Position numbers and translations under genes: made by a program. A model generated the notes under the pieces. That model had not been told where the DNA came from, made no database searches, and saw nothing but the letters and a program-made list of their open reading frames with translations. Below are positions 25,319-37,805 of a stretch of DNA of 64,000 bases, piece after piece. This stretch comes from Ewingella americana ATCC 33852 (GTDB taxonomy: Bacteria > Pseudomonadota > Gammaproteobacteria > Enterobacterales > Enterobacteriaceae). Position 1 is the stretch's first letter. Each line of letters starts with the position of its first letter. The stretch is from contig NZ_JMPJ01000038.1 of assembly GCF_000735345.1 (NCBI RefSeq), positions 62,001 to 126,000 of the forward strand, read 5' to 3'.

Positions 25319-25447
25319 TTATTGATCTGCGTGATGGATCAAGTCGATTTAGAGCCGTTCGGATAAAGGCGTTGTCAGCAAAGGGAATTTAGTTGGGAGC
25401 GCGGTGGCGAACTTCTGAGACAGCATCCTGCCGTGGGTTAGCTGACT

Positions 25448-25502
25448 GTCAAAAAGACACTGTGTAGTCAAATTGACATTTTTTATAAACTGTCATTTAG
25501 AC
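25448..25502 (+). promoter_or_regulatory. Three NorR enhancer sites upstream of norV
   Basis: GTCAAAAAGAC (25448), GTCAAATTGAC (25467) and GTCATTTAGAC (25492) each match the NorR core GT-N7-AC. Three such sites upstream of a sigma-54 promoter are what E. coli norVW has; all three are needed there for NorR activation. Confidence 0.88.
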
Positions 25503-25544
25503 ACCATTAAAACAAAACACCTTAAAATTCAATGAAATAAATAT

Positions 25545-25560
25545 TGGCACGTGGATTGCT
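25545..25560 (+). promoter_or_regulatory. Sigma-54 promoter of norV
   Basis: TGGCAC-GTGGA-TTGCT is a full -24/-12 sigma-54 element. The start of transcription would be near 25571, leaving a leader of about 35 bases before norV. Together with the NorR sites it predicts NO-induced, RpoN-dependent expression. Confidence 0.92.
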
Positions 25561-25604
25561 ATCTCTATACCAACAAGTCCCTTAATTATTGAAAGGTAGA
25601 GAAG

Positions 25605-27053
25605 ATGGCGATTCAGGTAAAAAACAACATCCAGTGGGTTGGGCAACGTGATTGGGAAGTACGCGATTTTCACGGCACAGAGTACAAAACCCTGCGAGGT
25701 AGCAGCTATAACAGCTACTTAATCCGTGAAGAGAAAACCGTCTTAATCGATACCGTTGATCATAAATTCAGCCGCGAGTTTGTGCAGAAACTGGCGGAGG
25801 AAATCGACCTCAGCACGCTGGACTTCATTGTGATTAACCATGCTGAAGAGGACCACGCCGGGGCACTGACCGAGCTGATGTCTCATATCCCCGACACACC
25901 GATTTACTGTACTGCAAACGGCGTTGATTCCATTAACGGTCACCATCATCACCCCGAGTGGAATTTCAACATTGTGCACACGGGCGACACGCTGGACATC
26001 GGTAATGGCAAACAGCTGATCTTTGTCGAAACCCCGATGCTGCACTGGCCGGACAGCATGATGACCTATATCACCGGCGACGCGGTGCTGTTCAGCAACG
26101 ACGCTTTTGGCCAGCACTATTGCGATGAACATCTGTTCAATGATGAAGTGGACCAGAACGAGCTCTTTGAGCAGTGTCAGCGCTATTACGCCAATATCCT
26201 GACGCCGTTTAGTCGCCTGGTTGGGCCGAAAATCCACGAAATCCTCGGCTTTAATCTACCTGTAGATATGATTGCCACCTCCCACGGCGTGGTCTGGCGC
26301 GATAACCCGACCCAAATTGTTCACCAATACCTTGAGTGGGCGGCGGATTATCAGGAAGACCGCATCACCATTTTCTACGACACCATGTCCAACAACACGC
26401 GCATGATGGCGGACGCCATTGCTCAGGGCATTAATGAAACGGATCCGCGCGTTAAGGTGAAAATCTTCAACGTTGCCCGCCACGACAAGAATGAAATCCT
26501 GACCAATGTGTTCTGCTCGAAAGGCGTTCTGGTTGGCTCTTCCACCATGAATAACGTGATGATGCCTAAGGTCGCCGGGATGCTGGAAGAGCTGGCAGGC
26601 CTGCGTTTTCGCAATAAAAAAGCCTCGGCGTTTGGCAGCTTTGGTTGGAACGGCGGCGCGGTGGACCGCATTCAAACTCGCCTGATGGACTGTGGTTTTG
26701 AGACCACGCTGGCGCTGAAAACCAAGTGGCGGCCCGACCGCGATAATCTGGAAGTATGCCGCGAGCATGGGCGTAATATCGCTCGCCAATGGGCCTTGGA
26801 GGCTCTGCCAGAAGTCGCCCCGACAACTCCGCAAACCGCGCCAAGTGCGGTGGAAAACAACGCCGCCGAGCAAGATTTAGGCCCGTGCATGCAGTGCAGC
26901 GTCTGTTTGTGGATTTACGACCCGAAAGAGGGTGAGGCGATGCAGGACGTCGCGCCAGGCACGCGTTGGGAAGAAGTGCCGGATAACTTCTTATGCCCGG
27001 AATGTGCGATGGGGAAAGAGGTATTTGACCCTATCAAACCGGAGGCAAAATGA
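25605..27053 (+). CDS. norV: Anaerobic nitric oxide reductase flavorubredoxin
   Basis: A 482-aa flavodiiron NO reductase. The beta-lactamase-like domain holds the diiron motif H79-x-E81-x-D83-H84 (HAEEDHAG). A flavodoxin domain starts near 255 ([18 protein letters not shown]), and the C-terminal rubredoxin has Cys pairs CMQCSVC and CPEC. It reduces NO to N2O in the cytoplasm under low oxygen, with electrons from NorW. It is controlled by the sigma-54 promoter and NorR sites just upstream and overlaps norW by four bases. Confidence 0.96.
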   Translation: MAIQVKNNIQWVGQRDWEVRDFHGTEYKTLRGSSYNSYLIREEKTVLIDTVDHKFSREFVQKLAEEIDLSTLDFIVINHAEEDHAGALTELMSHIPDTPIYCTANGVDSINGHHHHPEWNFNIVHTGDTLDIGNGKQLIFVETPMLHWPDSMMTYITGDAVLFSNDAFGQHYCDEHLFNDEVDQNELFEQCQRYYANILTPFSRLVGPKIHEILGFNLPVDMIATSHGVVWRDNPTQIVHQYLEWAADYQEDRITIFYDTMSNNTRMMADAIAQGINETDPRVKVKIFNVARHDKNEILTNVFCSKGVLVGSSTMNNVMMPKVAGMLEELAGLRFRNKKASAFGSFGWNGGAVDRIQTRLMDCGFETTLALKTKWRPDRDNLEVCREHGRNIARQWALEALPEVAPTTPQTAPSAVENNAAEQDLGPCMQCSVCLWIYDPKEGEAMQDVAPGTRWEEVPDNFLCPECAMGKEVFDPIKPEAK

Positions 27054-28183
27054 GTGATCAGATTGTGATTATCGGCTCGGGTTTCGCGGCACGCCAGCTG
27101 GTTAAAAACCTGAGAAAACAAGATGCTAACGTGCCGATTGTGCTGATTGCCGCCGACAACTGTGATGAGTACAACAAGCCGGATCTGAGCCATGTGATTA
27201 GCCAGAATCAGTTGGCGGACGCACTGACGCGGGACTCCTCCGCCAGCTTTGCCGAGCAATATAACGTGCAGATGCACCCGCATACGCGCATCACGTCACT
27301 TGATACCACCACTAAAACCCTGTCCAGCGGCGAGAGCTGCTGGCAGTACCATAAGCTGGTGTTTGCCGTCGGGGCGTCGGCCATCGTGCCGCCGATCTCT
27401 GGTCACGAGCATATGCTGACCCTCAACAGTCAGCAGGAGTATCGCCAGTGCGAAGAACAGCTGCTGCAAGCCAAGCGGGTGCTGATTCTAGGCGGGGGAT
27501 TGATTGGCAGCGAGCTGGCAATGGACATGTGCCGGGCGGGCAAGCAGGTGACGGTAATTGATAAGTCGTGCAGCCTGTTGTCTTCACTGATGCCCGTGGA
27601 GGCGAGTAGCCGCCTGCAATTTTGCTTGCAGCAAATGGGTGTCGAGCTGGTGTTCAATCAGCAGCTTGTCTCCCTTCAGCCTCATCAGCAGGCATGGCTT
27701 GCCACCTTAAGTAATGGTCGCGAACTTCTCGCGGACGCCGTGGTGTCCTCCATTGGCCTGCGACCTAATATCCAGCTTGCCGAGCAGGCGGGGTTGCAGG
27801 TTAATCGGGGGATTGTGGTGGATGCCCGTTTGCAGACTTCGGCAGAAGATGTTTATGCGCTGGGCGACTGCGCGGAAATCGAAGGCAAACTGCTGCCATT
27901 CCTGCAACCCATCCAGTTCAGCGCCATGACCTTAGCCAAGAATTTACTGGGGGCCAGCGATAACCTAAAACTGCCCGCCATGCTGGTGAAAATCAAAACT
28001 CCCAACATGCCTCTGCATCTCGCCGGGGAAACCCAGCGTCAAGATTTACAGTGGACCATTACGAGCGAAACTCAGGGCATGATTGCCAAAGGTTTTGATC
28101 AGCAACAGCAGTTACGGGCTTTTATTGTCAGTGAAGATCACATGAAGCAGGCCTTCGGCTTATTAAAGACTTTACAGGTTTGA
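27050..28183 (+). CDS. norW: NADH:flavorubredoxin reductase
   Basis: A 377-aa FAD/NAD-dependent reductase. [18 protein letters not shown] is the N-terminal FAD fold, [17 protein letters not shown] the NADH fold and [10 protein letters not shown] the second FAD motif, as in rubredoxin reductases. It passes electrons from NADH to the NorV rubredoxin domain. The ATGA overlap with norV shows translational coupling. Normal family length. Confidence 0.95.
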   Translation: MSDQIVIIGSGFAARQLVKNLRKQDANVPIVLIAADNCDEYNKPDLSHVISQNQLADALTRDSSASFAEQYNVQMHPHTRITSLDTTTKTLSSGESCWQYHKLVFAVGASAIVPPISGHEHMLTLNSQQEYRQCEEQLLQAKRVLILGGGLIGSELAMDMCRAGKQVTVIDKSCSLLSSLMPVEASSRLQFCLQQMGVELVFNQQLVSLQPHQQAWLATLSNGRELLADAVVSSIGLRPNIQLAEQAGLQVNRGIVVDARLQTSAEDVYALGDCAEIEGKLLPFLQPIQFSAMTLAKNLLGASDNLKLPAMLVKIKTPNMPLHLAGETQRQDLQWTITSETQGMIAKGFDQQQQLRAFIVSEDHMKQAFGLLKTLQV

Positions 28184-28216
28184 CTTTAAAGTCCATCCAG
28201 TCTGATAGGAGATTTA

Positions 28217-28573
28217 ATGATGAAACATAGTATTCCAGCACATTACGTTCATACCCGTGCTACACCGTTTTGGGATAAAAACTCGGTGCCTCAAGCATTA
28301 TTAACCCACCATAATACTAAAGCAGGGGTTTATGGTCGGCTGTCCGTGATGCAGGGCGCAGTAAAATACTTTGGCTTTGCCGATGCACAAAGCACGGAGC
28401 CTGATATGGAGATAATTATTAAAGCTGGGACCTTCGGTATTTCGCCACCGCAGAAGTGGCATCATATTGAGTTAATGACCGACGATACTTATTTTAATAT
28501 TGATTTCTTTGCGGAGCCAGCAGCCATTCTTGAAGGTTCAGGATTAGGAACCGTGGTTAATACCAAAAAATAA
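28217..28573 (+). CDS. DUF1971 / TehB N-domain-like cupin protein
   Basis: A 118-aa single cupin of the DUF1971 family: HTKAGVYGRLSVMQG-type strand then PPQKWHHIEL with a His pair. In some bacteria this domain is fused to the N-terminus of the tellurite methyltransferase TehB; here it is a separate gene just upstream of tehB. AGGAG precedes the ATG, 33 bases after norW, so it probably belongs to the NO-induced transcript. Its function is not settled; small-ligand or metal(loid) binding is a guess. Confidence 0.85.
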   Translation: MMKHSIPAHYVHTRATPFWDKNSVPQALLTHHNTKAGVYGRLSVMQGAVKYFGFADAQSTEPDMEIIIKAGTFGISPPQKWHHIELMTDDTYFNIDFFAEPAAILEGSGLGTVVNTKK

Positions 28574-28586
28574 TAGATGAGTGAAT

Positions 28587-28614
28587 AACGCCTAGCCTGT
28601 CGGGTAGGCGTTTT
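28587..28614 (+). terminator. Terminator or attenuator between DUF1971 gene and tehB
   Basis: AACGCCTA / TAGGCGTT stem of 8 bp with a 10-base loop and four T. tehB begins only 25 bases later with no obvious promoter, so partial read-through into tehB is likely. Confidence 0.7.
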
Positions 28615-28638
28615 GGCATAAAAAATACAGGACATGAT

Positions 28639-29241
28639 ATGCAAAACAGTAACGCGCAAGAGTATTTCCATCACAAGTACCAGCTAACGCCGACGCACTC
28701 TGAAGTGGTTGCCGCCGCAGAGCTGATCCCAGCTGGGCGCGCGCTGGACTTGGGCTGCGGCGTCGGGCGCAACGCGCTGTATCTCAGCCTAAAAGGTTTT
28801 GATGTGACGGCTTGGGATAAAAATGCCGACAGCATCGCGCGGGTGAATGAGATTATTTCTCTGGAAGGGTTGGCCAATATTACGGCTGATATTCGGGATT
28901 TAAACCAGCTGCAATTAGACGAGCAGTATGATTTTATTTTCTCAACCGTAGTATTAATGTTCCTGCAGCCAGAGAGCATTCCGTCGCTGATTAATAATAT
29001 GCAAACCCACACGCTGCCCGGCGGCTATAATTTGATTGTTGCAGCAATGGATACGCCAGATTACCCGTGCGTTATGCCATTCCCATTTACCTTTAAATCG
29101 GGAGAACTTAAAAACTATTATGAGCATTGGGAAATCATAAAATATAACGAAGATGTCGGGCAACTGCATAAAGTAGATAGCAACGGGGAAAGAATTAAAC
29201 TGCGCTTTGCGACGCTTCTGGCGAAAAAACGCGAGATTTAA
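28639..29241 (+). CDS. tehB: TehB-type SAM-dependent methyltransferase
   Basis: A 200-aa methyltransferase. [21 protein letters not shown] (SAM motif I) is at residues 35-55 and TAWDKN gives the acidic loop, followed by ADIRDL and [11 protein letters not shown], all typical of TehB. TehB methylates tellurite or selenium compounds to volatile products in the cytoplasm. No tehA is adjacent. Its place beyond norVW and DUF1971 and before norR suggests NO or redox-stress expression, which is inference. Confidence 0.9.
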   Translation: MQNSNAQEYFHHKYQLTPTHSEVVAAAELIPAGRALDLGCGVGRNALYLSLKGFDVTAWDKNADSIARVNEIISLEGLANITADIRDLNQLQLDEQYDFIFSTVVLMFLQPESIPSLINNMQTHTLPGGYNLIVAAMDTPDYPCVMPFPFTFKSGELKNYYEHWEIIKYNEDVGQLHKVDSNGERIKLRFATLLAKKREI

Positions 29242-29261
29242 TTCACCAGAAGACGTCGACT

Positions 29262-30782
29262 CTATTTCATTCCCAGTCGTTTTGCCAAACGATGCAAATT
29301 ACCGCTATCGAGATTTAATCTTCTGGCCGTTAATGCCCAGTTCATATTGCATTCGGCCAGTACCTTTTGGATCACCTCTCTTTGGAACTGATGGGTCATG
29401 GCCGCCAGATCGTTTTGCATCATGATGTCGGGCGACAGGGAGGCTTCTTGCATCTCCGTCTCGACCTGACTCGCCAGATTGAAATGCAGCGGTAATAACT
29501 CCGTTACTGGGCTATTTTGCGTCGCGCGGGCCAGTACGGCAGCACGGTAAATGGCATGTTCTAACTCGCGAATGTTGCCCGGCCACGGGTAGTGCTCTAA
29601 CGCCTTCAAGGCTCCGGCGCTTAAAATGAGCTGCGCCAGCCCGAGTTTCACGCGATAACGTTCGCAGAAAAAACCGGCCAGCAGGGGAATATCACTAATG
29701 CGTTCGCGCAGTGGTGGCACCAGCAGAGGGAATACGCTCAATCGATGGTACAAATCTGCGCGGAACTCACCGCTGACCACGGCCTGCTTGAGGTCGCGAT
29801 TGGTCGCTGCCAGAATGCGCACATTGACGCGCTTCATGCTGTCATCGCCGACCCGCTGCAAGTCGCCATACTGGATGATGCGCAGTAATTTGGCCTGTAG
29901 CGATAAAGAGAGTTCGCCGATTTCATCCAGAAACAGCGTGCCGTTATCCGCCAGCTCGAACTTGCCGACGCGATGTTGAATGGCGCCGGTAAAGGCGCCT
30001 TTGACGTGCCCAAACAACTCACTTTCTGCCACGTTTTCCGGCAGCGCCGCGCAGTTTAGATAAACCAAGGGGCTGGAGGCGCGCGATGAGCCAAGATGAA
30101 TAGCTCGGGCAACCAGCTCTTTCCCCACGCCGGTTTCGCCCGCGATAAGCACATTGAGGTCCGAACCGGCAACAATGCCTATCTCCTTCTTGAGCTGCTG
30201 CATGATGGGGGAAGAGCCAATCATTTCATCCCCCTCACGGCGGGTGCTGATTTGCTGCACAAACTCAGGAAGGGAGTGCTTTTCCAGCGTTTCAACCAGC
30301 AGCGCGTTATTCAAAGCGCCAGCGGCTAACACACTGATAAGCTGTAATTCTTCATCACTAAACTGGTCAAACTGGCGCGGGTTTAGGCTGTCGAAGGTTA
30401 GGGCACCAATCAGGTTTTGATCGGCAAACAGCGGTAAGCCAATGCAGGCATGCACCTTCAATTCATCCTGACCGGGGATCAGCCCGTCGTAGGGGTCTGG
30501 CAAATGGCTGTCTTCGGGAAAACGCACCACGTGCCCGGCGCGCGCGATGGCTTCAAGCCGAGGATGCTGGTCCAGAGAGAAACGCCGCCCCAGTACGTCC
30601 TGCGCCAAGCCATCAATGGCTAATGGCCGAAACTGCTGCTGTTCGAACCGCAACAGGGCCGAAGCATCGCACTTCAGCAGCTTGCGCAGGCTGCTGACTA
30701 ACACGTCAAAGTGATCTCGCCGCGTGAGGCCGGATTGTAAATCAATGGCGATAGAAGCAAGAGACTGAATGGAAAGAGGCAT
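29262..30782 (-). CDS. norR: NO-responsive sigma-54 activator NorR
   Basis: A 506-aa three-domain activator. The GAF domain keeps the proposed non-haem iron ligands of E. coli NorR: Arg75, Asp99, His111, Cys113 and Asp131. The AAA+ domain has Walker A GETGVGKE (215-222) and the sigma-54 contact loop GAFTGA (262-267), and a Fis-type helix-turn-helix ends the protein. NO binding to the iron relieves GAF inhibition and switches on norVW. Unlike in E. coli, it is not divergent from norV but lies downstream, convergent with tehB. Confidence 0.95.
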   Translation of the reverse strand: MPLSIQSLASIAIDLQSGLTRRDHFDVLVSSLRKLLKCDASALLRFEQQQFRPLAIDGLAQDVLGRRFSLDQHPRLEAIARAGHVVRFPEDSHLPDPYDGLIPGQDELKVHACIGLPLFADQNLIGALTFDSLNPRQFDQFSDEELQLISVLAAGALNNALLVETLEKHSLPEFVQQISTRREGDEMIGSSPIMQQLKKEIGIVAGSDLNVLIAGETGVGKELVARAIHLGSSRASSPLVYLNCAALPENVAESELFGHVKGAFTGAIQHRVGKFELADNGTLFLDEIGELSLSLQAKLLRIIQYGDLQRVGDDSMKRVNVRILAATNRDLKQAVVSGEFRADLYHRLSVFPLLVPPLRERISDIPLLAGFFCERYRVKLGLAQLILSAGALKALEHYPWPGNIRELEHAIYRAAVLARATQNSPVTELLPLHFNLASQVETEMQEASLSPDIMMQNDLAAMTHQFQREVIQKVLAECNMNWALTARRLNLDSGNLHRLAKRLGMK

Positions 30783-30855
30783 ACACCAATCCTAACGTTG
30801 GGTGCGATAACCCCCATTTTAACGGCAGCAGAGGGTGGGAACAAACCTTCTCGCG

Positions 30856-31857
30856 TCACTCGCGGTAAAGCTGCCGACTGGCACCGGGGGATTGCCCGGT
30901 AATGCGTTTGAACGCGCGACTAAACGCCGCCTGAGAGGTATAGCCCAGCCGCTGAGCCACGGTTTCAATCGACAGCCTTTCTTGTATAAGCAGCTGATTT
31001 GCGAGTCGCATTCTCAACTCAGCCACATAGCGCAAGGGCGGCACGCCGATAGTGTCGCTAAAGCGACCTGCGAAGACTGAGCGTGAAGTATGGGATTCTG
31101 CTGCCAGTTCGGCCACGGTCCAGTCTCGACCCGGTTGCCGATGTAGCGCCAGTATAGCGCGAGCCAGCCGAGGATCGCGCAGAGCAGCCACCAAACCCGA
31201 GGCATTATCACAGCCGCATTCAACCCAGCCGCGCACCATCATTGCTGCTACGACGTCCGCTAACCCAGCCAGAATGCCTGCAAATCCAATGCGTCCGGCG
31301 CAAATCTCGCGCTTCATTGCGTCAAGCATCGGCACTAAGTCGGGATAACGCGCCCCCGTAACGTCAGCCACCATGATGTCCGGCATCAGTTTGCCCAGAC
31401 GCTGCATGCCGCCAAGATCAAACTCCATGCAGCCATAGAACAAGACGGCGCTAGGGGTGGAATGCGTGCTTGGGCAGGTGTCCACGCCACTGACATTATC
31501 ACTGAGCGGAGCGGCGGCTAGGGTGTCAATGCCCTGTACCGGCAGGTCAGGGGCGGAGAGCAACTGATGGGCACTGCCTTGTGGAAGCAAAACCGCATTG
31601 CCCGCTGAAAGTGAGTGTAGGGTGCCATCGCGAGTACGCAGGAAGGCCGATCCCACGGCTAAAAAGTGGAAATAAGCATGGCCCGGCTGGTTTTTAAACT
31701 CCAAACCAAAATCAGGCCCTGTTTGAATGCGGCGATATCGCACGCCGCGCAGGCGCATGCCAGTCAGCAGCTCGCTTATCAGATCCGACGACAGCGCGAA
31801 TTGTTCGTGTTCCGTCATTTTAGGCGTTTGGGTCAAAGATTCAGGAGTGACCATCAT
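30856..31857 (-). CDS. AraC-family regulator with N-terminal cupin
   Basis: A 333-aa regulator. Residues about 15-220 form a cupin_6-type sensor domain (QPGHAYFHFLAVGSAFL, LSAGNAVLLPQGSAH) and the last 100 are the double helix-turn-helix (ESHTSRSVFAGRFSDTIG, RLGYTSQAAFSRAFKR). It is divergent from the exporter gene at 31918 across 60 bases and is its likely regulator. The effector is unknown. A second in-frame start lies at 31818. Confidence 0.88.
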   Translation of the reverse strand: MMVTPESLTQTPKMTEHEQFALSSDLISELLTGMRLRGVRYRRIQTGPDFGLEFKNQPGHAYFHFLAVGSAFLRTRDGTLHSLSAGNAVLLPQGSAHQLLSAPDLPVQGIDTLAAAPLSDNVSGVDTCPSTHSTPSAVLFYGCMEFDLGGMQRLGKLMPDIMVADVTGARYPDLVPMLDAMKREICAGRIGFAGILAGLADVVAAMMVRGWVECGCDNASGLVAALRDPRLARAILALHRQPGRDWTVAELAAESHTSRSVFAGRFSDTIGVPPLRYVAELRMRLANQLLIQERLSIETVAQRLGYTSQAAFSRAFKRITGQSPGASRQLYRE

Positions 31858-31917
31858 AGATCATCCCAAGCCTTCTCCCTAGAATTTCGCTCTACGATTC
31901 TTTAAGGGAAGTTTTAC

Positions 31918-33105
31918 ATGAGTAATAACCGTTGTGATGCCGTAGCGGCAGGCCAGATTGAACCCGCCTCCGCCGCGTGGCTGGCCGTGTTTTCACTGGC
32001 GATGGGGGTGTTTGGGCTATTAACGGCTGAATACCTTCCCGCCAGTTTGTTGACGCCGATGGCAACTGATCTTGGCGTTTCGGAGGCGCTGGCCGGGCAG
32101 GCCGTCACCGTGACCGCCGTCGTGGCGCTGTTTGCCGGGCTGTTGGTGCCAAGGTTAACGCGCACCTTAGACCGCCGCGTGGTACTGCTGAGTTTCACCC
32201 TGTTAATGATCGTCTCTAATCTGCTGGTGGCTTTATCATCCAGTCTGACAATTGTTTTAATCATGCGCATCCTGCTGGGGATAGCTCTGGGGGGATTCTG
32301 GAGCATGGCGGCGGCGGTTGCCATGCGTCTGGTTCCGGAGAAACGGGTACCGCGCGCGCTGTCGATTATCTTCAGCGGCATTGCTGTCGGCACGGTCGTT
32401 GCTGTCCCTCTCGGAAGTTATCTCGGCGGGCTATATGGCTGGCGCAGTGCTTTTGTGGCTGCCGCTGCGGTGGGGGTGATCACGCTAGCTTTCCAGTGGT
32501 GCGCCTTACCAAAGATGGCGGCGCTAAAACTGATAAAAACCGCGTCAGTGCTAGAGCTGCTTCGTCGGCCTGGTATTAGCATGGGCATGTTCGGCTGCGT
32601 CTTAGCCCACACCGGGCAGTACGCGCTTTTTACCTATATTCGGCCCGCCTTAGAAAGCGTGGTGCAAATTGATGTCAACGGTTTGGCACTGATGTTGCTC
32701 GGCTTCGGTATTGCCAACTTTGCTGGCACGTTGTTGGCTGGATGGGTGATAGAGCGCAGTCTGCGTGCCACCTTGATCATCATGCCGTCGCTGGTAGGCA
32801 TAGCCGCGCTGGCAATGATTTTGCTGCCAATTGAAGCCACGGGCCTGATGCTGTTGGTGGCACTTTGGGGACTGGCTTTCGGCGGCATCCCTGTCGCGTG
32901 GTCAAACTGGGTAGCACGATCCTTACCCGATCAGGCCGAAAGTGCAGGGGGCATGGTGGTTGCGGCTGTGCAATCCTCCATCGCCGCCGGCGCGGCTTTG
33001 GGCGGGTTAGTGTTTGGCTTTAGCGGCGTCAGCGGGGTCTTTATGATTTCCGGCATCGTGATGTTGCTGGCCGCGTTGGTGATTGCATTACGAGTAAAAG
33101 GCTAG
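31918..33105 (+). CDS. NepI-like MFS exporter
   Basis: A 395-aa major facilitator with 12 predicted membrane segments. EYLPASLLTPMATDLGVSE, AGQAVTVTAVVALFAGL, ALGGFWSMAAAVAMRLVP and DQAESAGGMVVAAVQ follow the E. coli purine-ribonucleoside exporter NepI closely, so inosine-like export is possible; drug-efflux relatives exist too. The ATG has GGAAG upstream. The divergent AraC gene probably regulates it. Confidence 0.85.
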   Translation: MSNNRCDAVAAGQIEPASAAWLAVFSLAMGVFGLLTAEYLPASLLTPMATDLGVSEALAGQAVTVTAVVALFAGLLVPRLTRTLDRRVVLLSFTLLMIVSNLLVALSSSLTIVLIMRILLGIALGGFWSMAAAVAMRLVPEKRVPRALSIIFSGIAVGTVVAVPLGSYLGGLYGWRSAFVAAAAVGVITLAFQWCALPKMAALKLIKTASVLELLRRPGISMGMFGCVLAHTGQYALFTYIRPALESVVQIDVNGLALMLLGFGIANFAGTLLAGWVIERSLRATLIIMPSLVGIAALAMILLPIEATGLMLLVALWGLAFGGIPVAWSNWVARSLPDQAESAGGMVVAAVQSSIAAGAALGGLVFGFSGVSGVFMISGIVMLLAALVIALRVKG

Positions 33106-33171
33106 GGAACGCAGAAAGGGGGCAATAGGGAGTTAAGTTGCTGGGGTAAAAGCAGGCATCGCGGAGAAGAT

Positions 33172-33354
33172 CTAATCCCTTACCAAATGCTGAAACTCGG
33201 CCTTATTCAGCCCAGTAATGGCTTCAATATCTTGTAAGGAGAGGCCCAATTGCGAAAGGCTGGTGATCCTCTGATGATCCAGAGAGTTGGTGCAGATAAC
33301 GCGCAGCTCGCCGTGATGATTTTGCGGATTGTGTTCCAGTTTTTCAGCGGGCAT
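33172..33354 (-). CDS. Small protein with possible helix-turn-helix
   Basis: A 60-aa protein beginning MPAEKLEHNPQNHHGELRV. The second half, SLSQLGLSLQDIEAITGLNKAEF, has the spacing of a helix-turn-helix. TAGGAG five bases before ATG 33354 supports translation; the frame also allows GTG at 33360. It lies between the katG terminator and the convergent exporter gene. No family is recognised with confidence; it could be a small regulator. Confidence 0.5.
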   Translation of the reverse strand: MPAEKLEHNPQNHHGELRVICTNSLDHQRITSLSQLGLSLQDIEAITGLNKAEFQHLVRD

Positions 33355-33382
33355 GGCCACTCCTATCGATCATTATGGCGGT

Positions 33383-33408
33383 AAAAAAGGGGGATGGTGA
33401 CATCCCCC
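33383..33408 (-). terminator. katG terminator
   Basis: On the minus strand GGGGGATG-TCAC-CATCCCCC is followed by six T. An 8-bp GC-rich stem, 13 bases after the katG stop. Confidence 0.92.
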
Positions 33409-33420
33409 GATTAGCAACAA

Positions 33421-36104
<2,684 letters not shown>

Positions 36105-36278
36105 ATGAGCGCCAAAATTATTAAGGGATTTTTAGGGAATAATACAGGAAGAAAAGAAGTGACTTCTTTATGGACATTTATTTCATTAGGATTTTTGTTT
36201 GTGAATTTGAGTATCTATTCTTTACACTCAATTTCCATGTCCGAAATGCTCTCTATCTTTAACTTATTCTTTTTCTGA
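36105..36278 (+). CDS. Possible small membrane protein
   Basis: A 57-aa frame (MSAKIIKGFLGNNTGRKEV...) with a hydrophobic stretch at about residues 21-40 and a very hydrophobic C-terminus. GGAAG lies seven bases before the ATG; the frame could also begin at 36072. The composition is AT-rich. Not recognised; it precedes the fimbrial operon by 144 bases. It may be real or chance. Confidence 0.35.
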   Translation: MSAKIIKGFLGNNTGRKEVTSLWTFISLGFLFVNLSIYSLHSISMSEMLSIFNLFFF

Positions 36279-36422
36279 ATAAGATGAAGTGATATTGAGC
36301 CTCGACTAATCGAATGGCTATATTTCGACGTTTTTTCAGTGCCACTAGGATTAAAAATATAAATGGATAAGAAGAATTAATTCAATTATCCAAATCTGAT
36401 TAATTAAAAGGAGTTTTAAACC

Positions 36423-36965
36423 ATGAAAAAAATCTTATTAGCTACCACCATTATTGCTTCCTTCTGTGCTGTGAACGCGGCTTCGGCAGCGTCGACTGGC
36501 ACCATCACTTTTAATGGTGAATTAACAGCAACCACCTGTGATGTGGTCGTAGGGGGACAGGCGGCAGACGCTACCGTGACACTGCCTACCATTGCTATCA
36601 GTCAATTAACTAAGGCAGGCCAAACGGCGGGCAGAACCAATTTCCCAATGGCGCTGACCAACTGCGCCGGTACGCTGAAAACCGCCAGTGCTTATTTTGA
36701 AGATGGTAGCAGCGTTGATGCCACTACCGGGCGTCTGAATAACCTGACCGGCAACGCGACGGGTGTGCAATTGCAGCTGCTCGATGGCCAAGGTTCACGT
36801 GGGGTGATCAAAGTCGGTGACAGCAGCCAGACTGACAACAATAGCTATGTGGATGTCTCCACTGGCACCGCCAATCTGAACTACGACGTGGAGTATTACG
36901 CCACCGCAGCCACCACTGCCGGTACTGTGGTAAGCAACGTGGTTTATTCCATTCAGTACAAATAA
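36423..36965 (+). CDS. Major fimbrial subunit (chaperone-usher type)
   Basis: A 180-aa pilin. A signal peptide ends near AASA (residue 22); the mature part starts with the donor-strand region STGTITFNGELTATTCDV, has the paired Cys of FimA-type pilins (TTCDV and TNCAG), and ends VVYSIQYK with the penultimate Tyr recognised by the chaperone. AAAAGGAG gives a strong ribosome site. First gene of the operon; exported via Sec and polymerised by the usher encoded downstream. Confidence 0.93.
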   Translation: MKKILLATTIIASFCAVNAASAASTGTITFNGELTATTCDVVVGGQAADATVTLPTIAISQLTKAGQTAGRTNFPMALTNCAGTLKTASAYFEDGSSVDATTGRLNNLTGNATGVQLQLLDGQGSRGVIKVGDSSQTDNNSYVDVSTGTANLNYDVEYYATAATTAGTVVSNVVYSIQYK

Positions 36966-37042
36966 TTAGCTGATTTTCAAAGGGCTGCGAATCGGGCACG
37001 ACACCATTCCCGGCCCTTTTTATTGACGAGTGAGAGTGAAGA

Positions 37043-37750
37043 ATGAAAAGCCACAGCCCTCAATGGGTGACATTGCTCTGCGCCATAACCTTCAGCCTGC
37101 TTAGCACCTGCGCGTGGTCAAGCGTGGTGATTAGCGGCACGCGGGTTATCTATCCCGCCGGGCAAAAAGAAGTGACGGTAAAGCTCGATAACGTCGGCAG
37201 TGCGCCTGTACTCATCCAGAGCTGGATTGATAACGGTAATGTCGATACCAAACCAGAAAAGATCGTCGTACCGTTTATTCTCACGCCGCCGATCAACCGC
37301 GTTGAGCCAAAGAAAGGGCAAACACTGCGTGTAAGTTATACCGGTGCGCCGCTCCCTACGAATAAAGAGTCCGTCTTCTGGCTGAATGTTTTAGAGATCC
37401 CGGCTAAAGCTAAGTCAAAAGGCCAAGATAATTATCTGCAAGTTGCCTTCCGCTCGCGAATTAAGCTGTTTTTCCGTCCTCAGGGGCTGGAAGGTAATGC
37501 TAATGATGCAGTGAAAAGTGTCACGTGGAAATCCAGTCCAGAAGGGCTAACCGCCACGAATCCGACGCCGTATTTTGTCTCATTGGTGACGGTTGCCGTT
37601 AATAAACGGGAAACCGAGGGATATATGATCCCGCCGCAATCCTCGCTGTCTTTTAAATTCCCGGCGGCGGTATTACCCGGAGCTGAAATTAATTTAACGT
37701 CAGTGAATGACTATGGCGCAATCGTCAATAGCAAGGCCACCGTCAAATAA
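37043..37750 (+). CDS. Periplasmic fimbrial chaperone
   Basis: A 235-aa FimC/PapD-like chaperone. The signal peptide ends near residue 26 (TCAWS). The first Ig-like domain begins SVVISGTRVIYPAGQKEVTV, with the conserved Arg and the ESVFWLNVLEIPAK stretch of the G1-F1 region, and a Lys in RSRIKLFFRP for anchoring subunit C-termini. It stabilises fimbrial subunits by donor-strand complementation and delivers them to the usher. Confidence 0.94.
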   Translation: MKSHSPQWVTLLCAITFSLLSTCAWSSVVISGTRVIYPAGQKEVTVKLDNVGSAPVLIQSWIDNGNVDTKPEKIVVPFILTPPINRVEPKKGQTLRVSYTGAPLPTNKESVFWLNVLEIPAKAKSKGQDNYLQVAFRSRIKLFFRPQGLEGNANDAVKSVTWKSSPEGLTATNPTPYFVSLVTVAVNKRETEGYMIPPQSSLSFKFPAAVLPGAEINLTSVNDYGAIVNSKATVK

Positions 37751-37805
37751 TTTTCTCACGACTACCAAAAATAAAACGAATTAAAAAAATAATAAGAAGG
37801 GTGTT

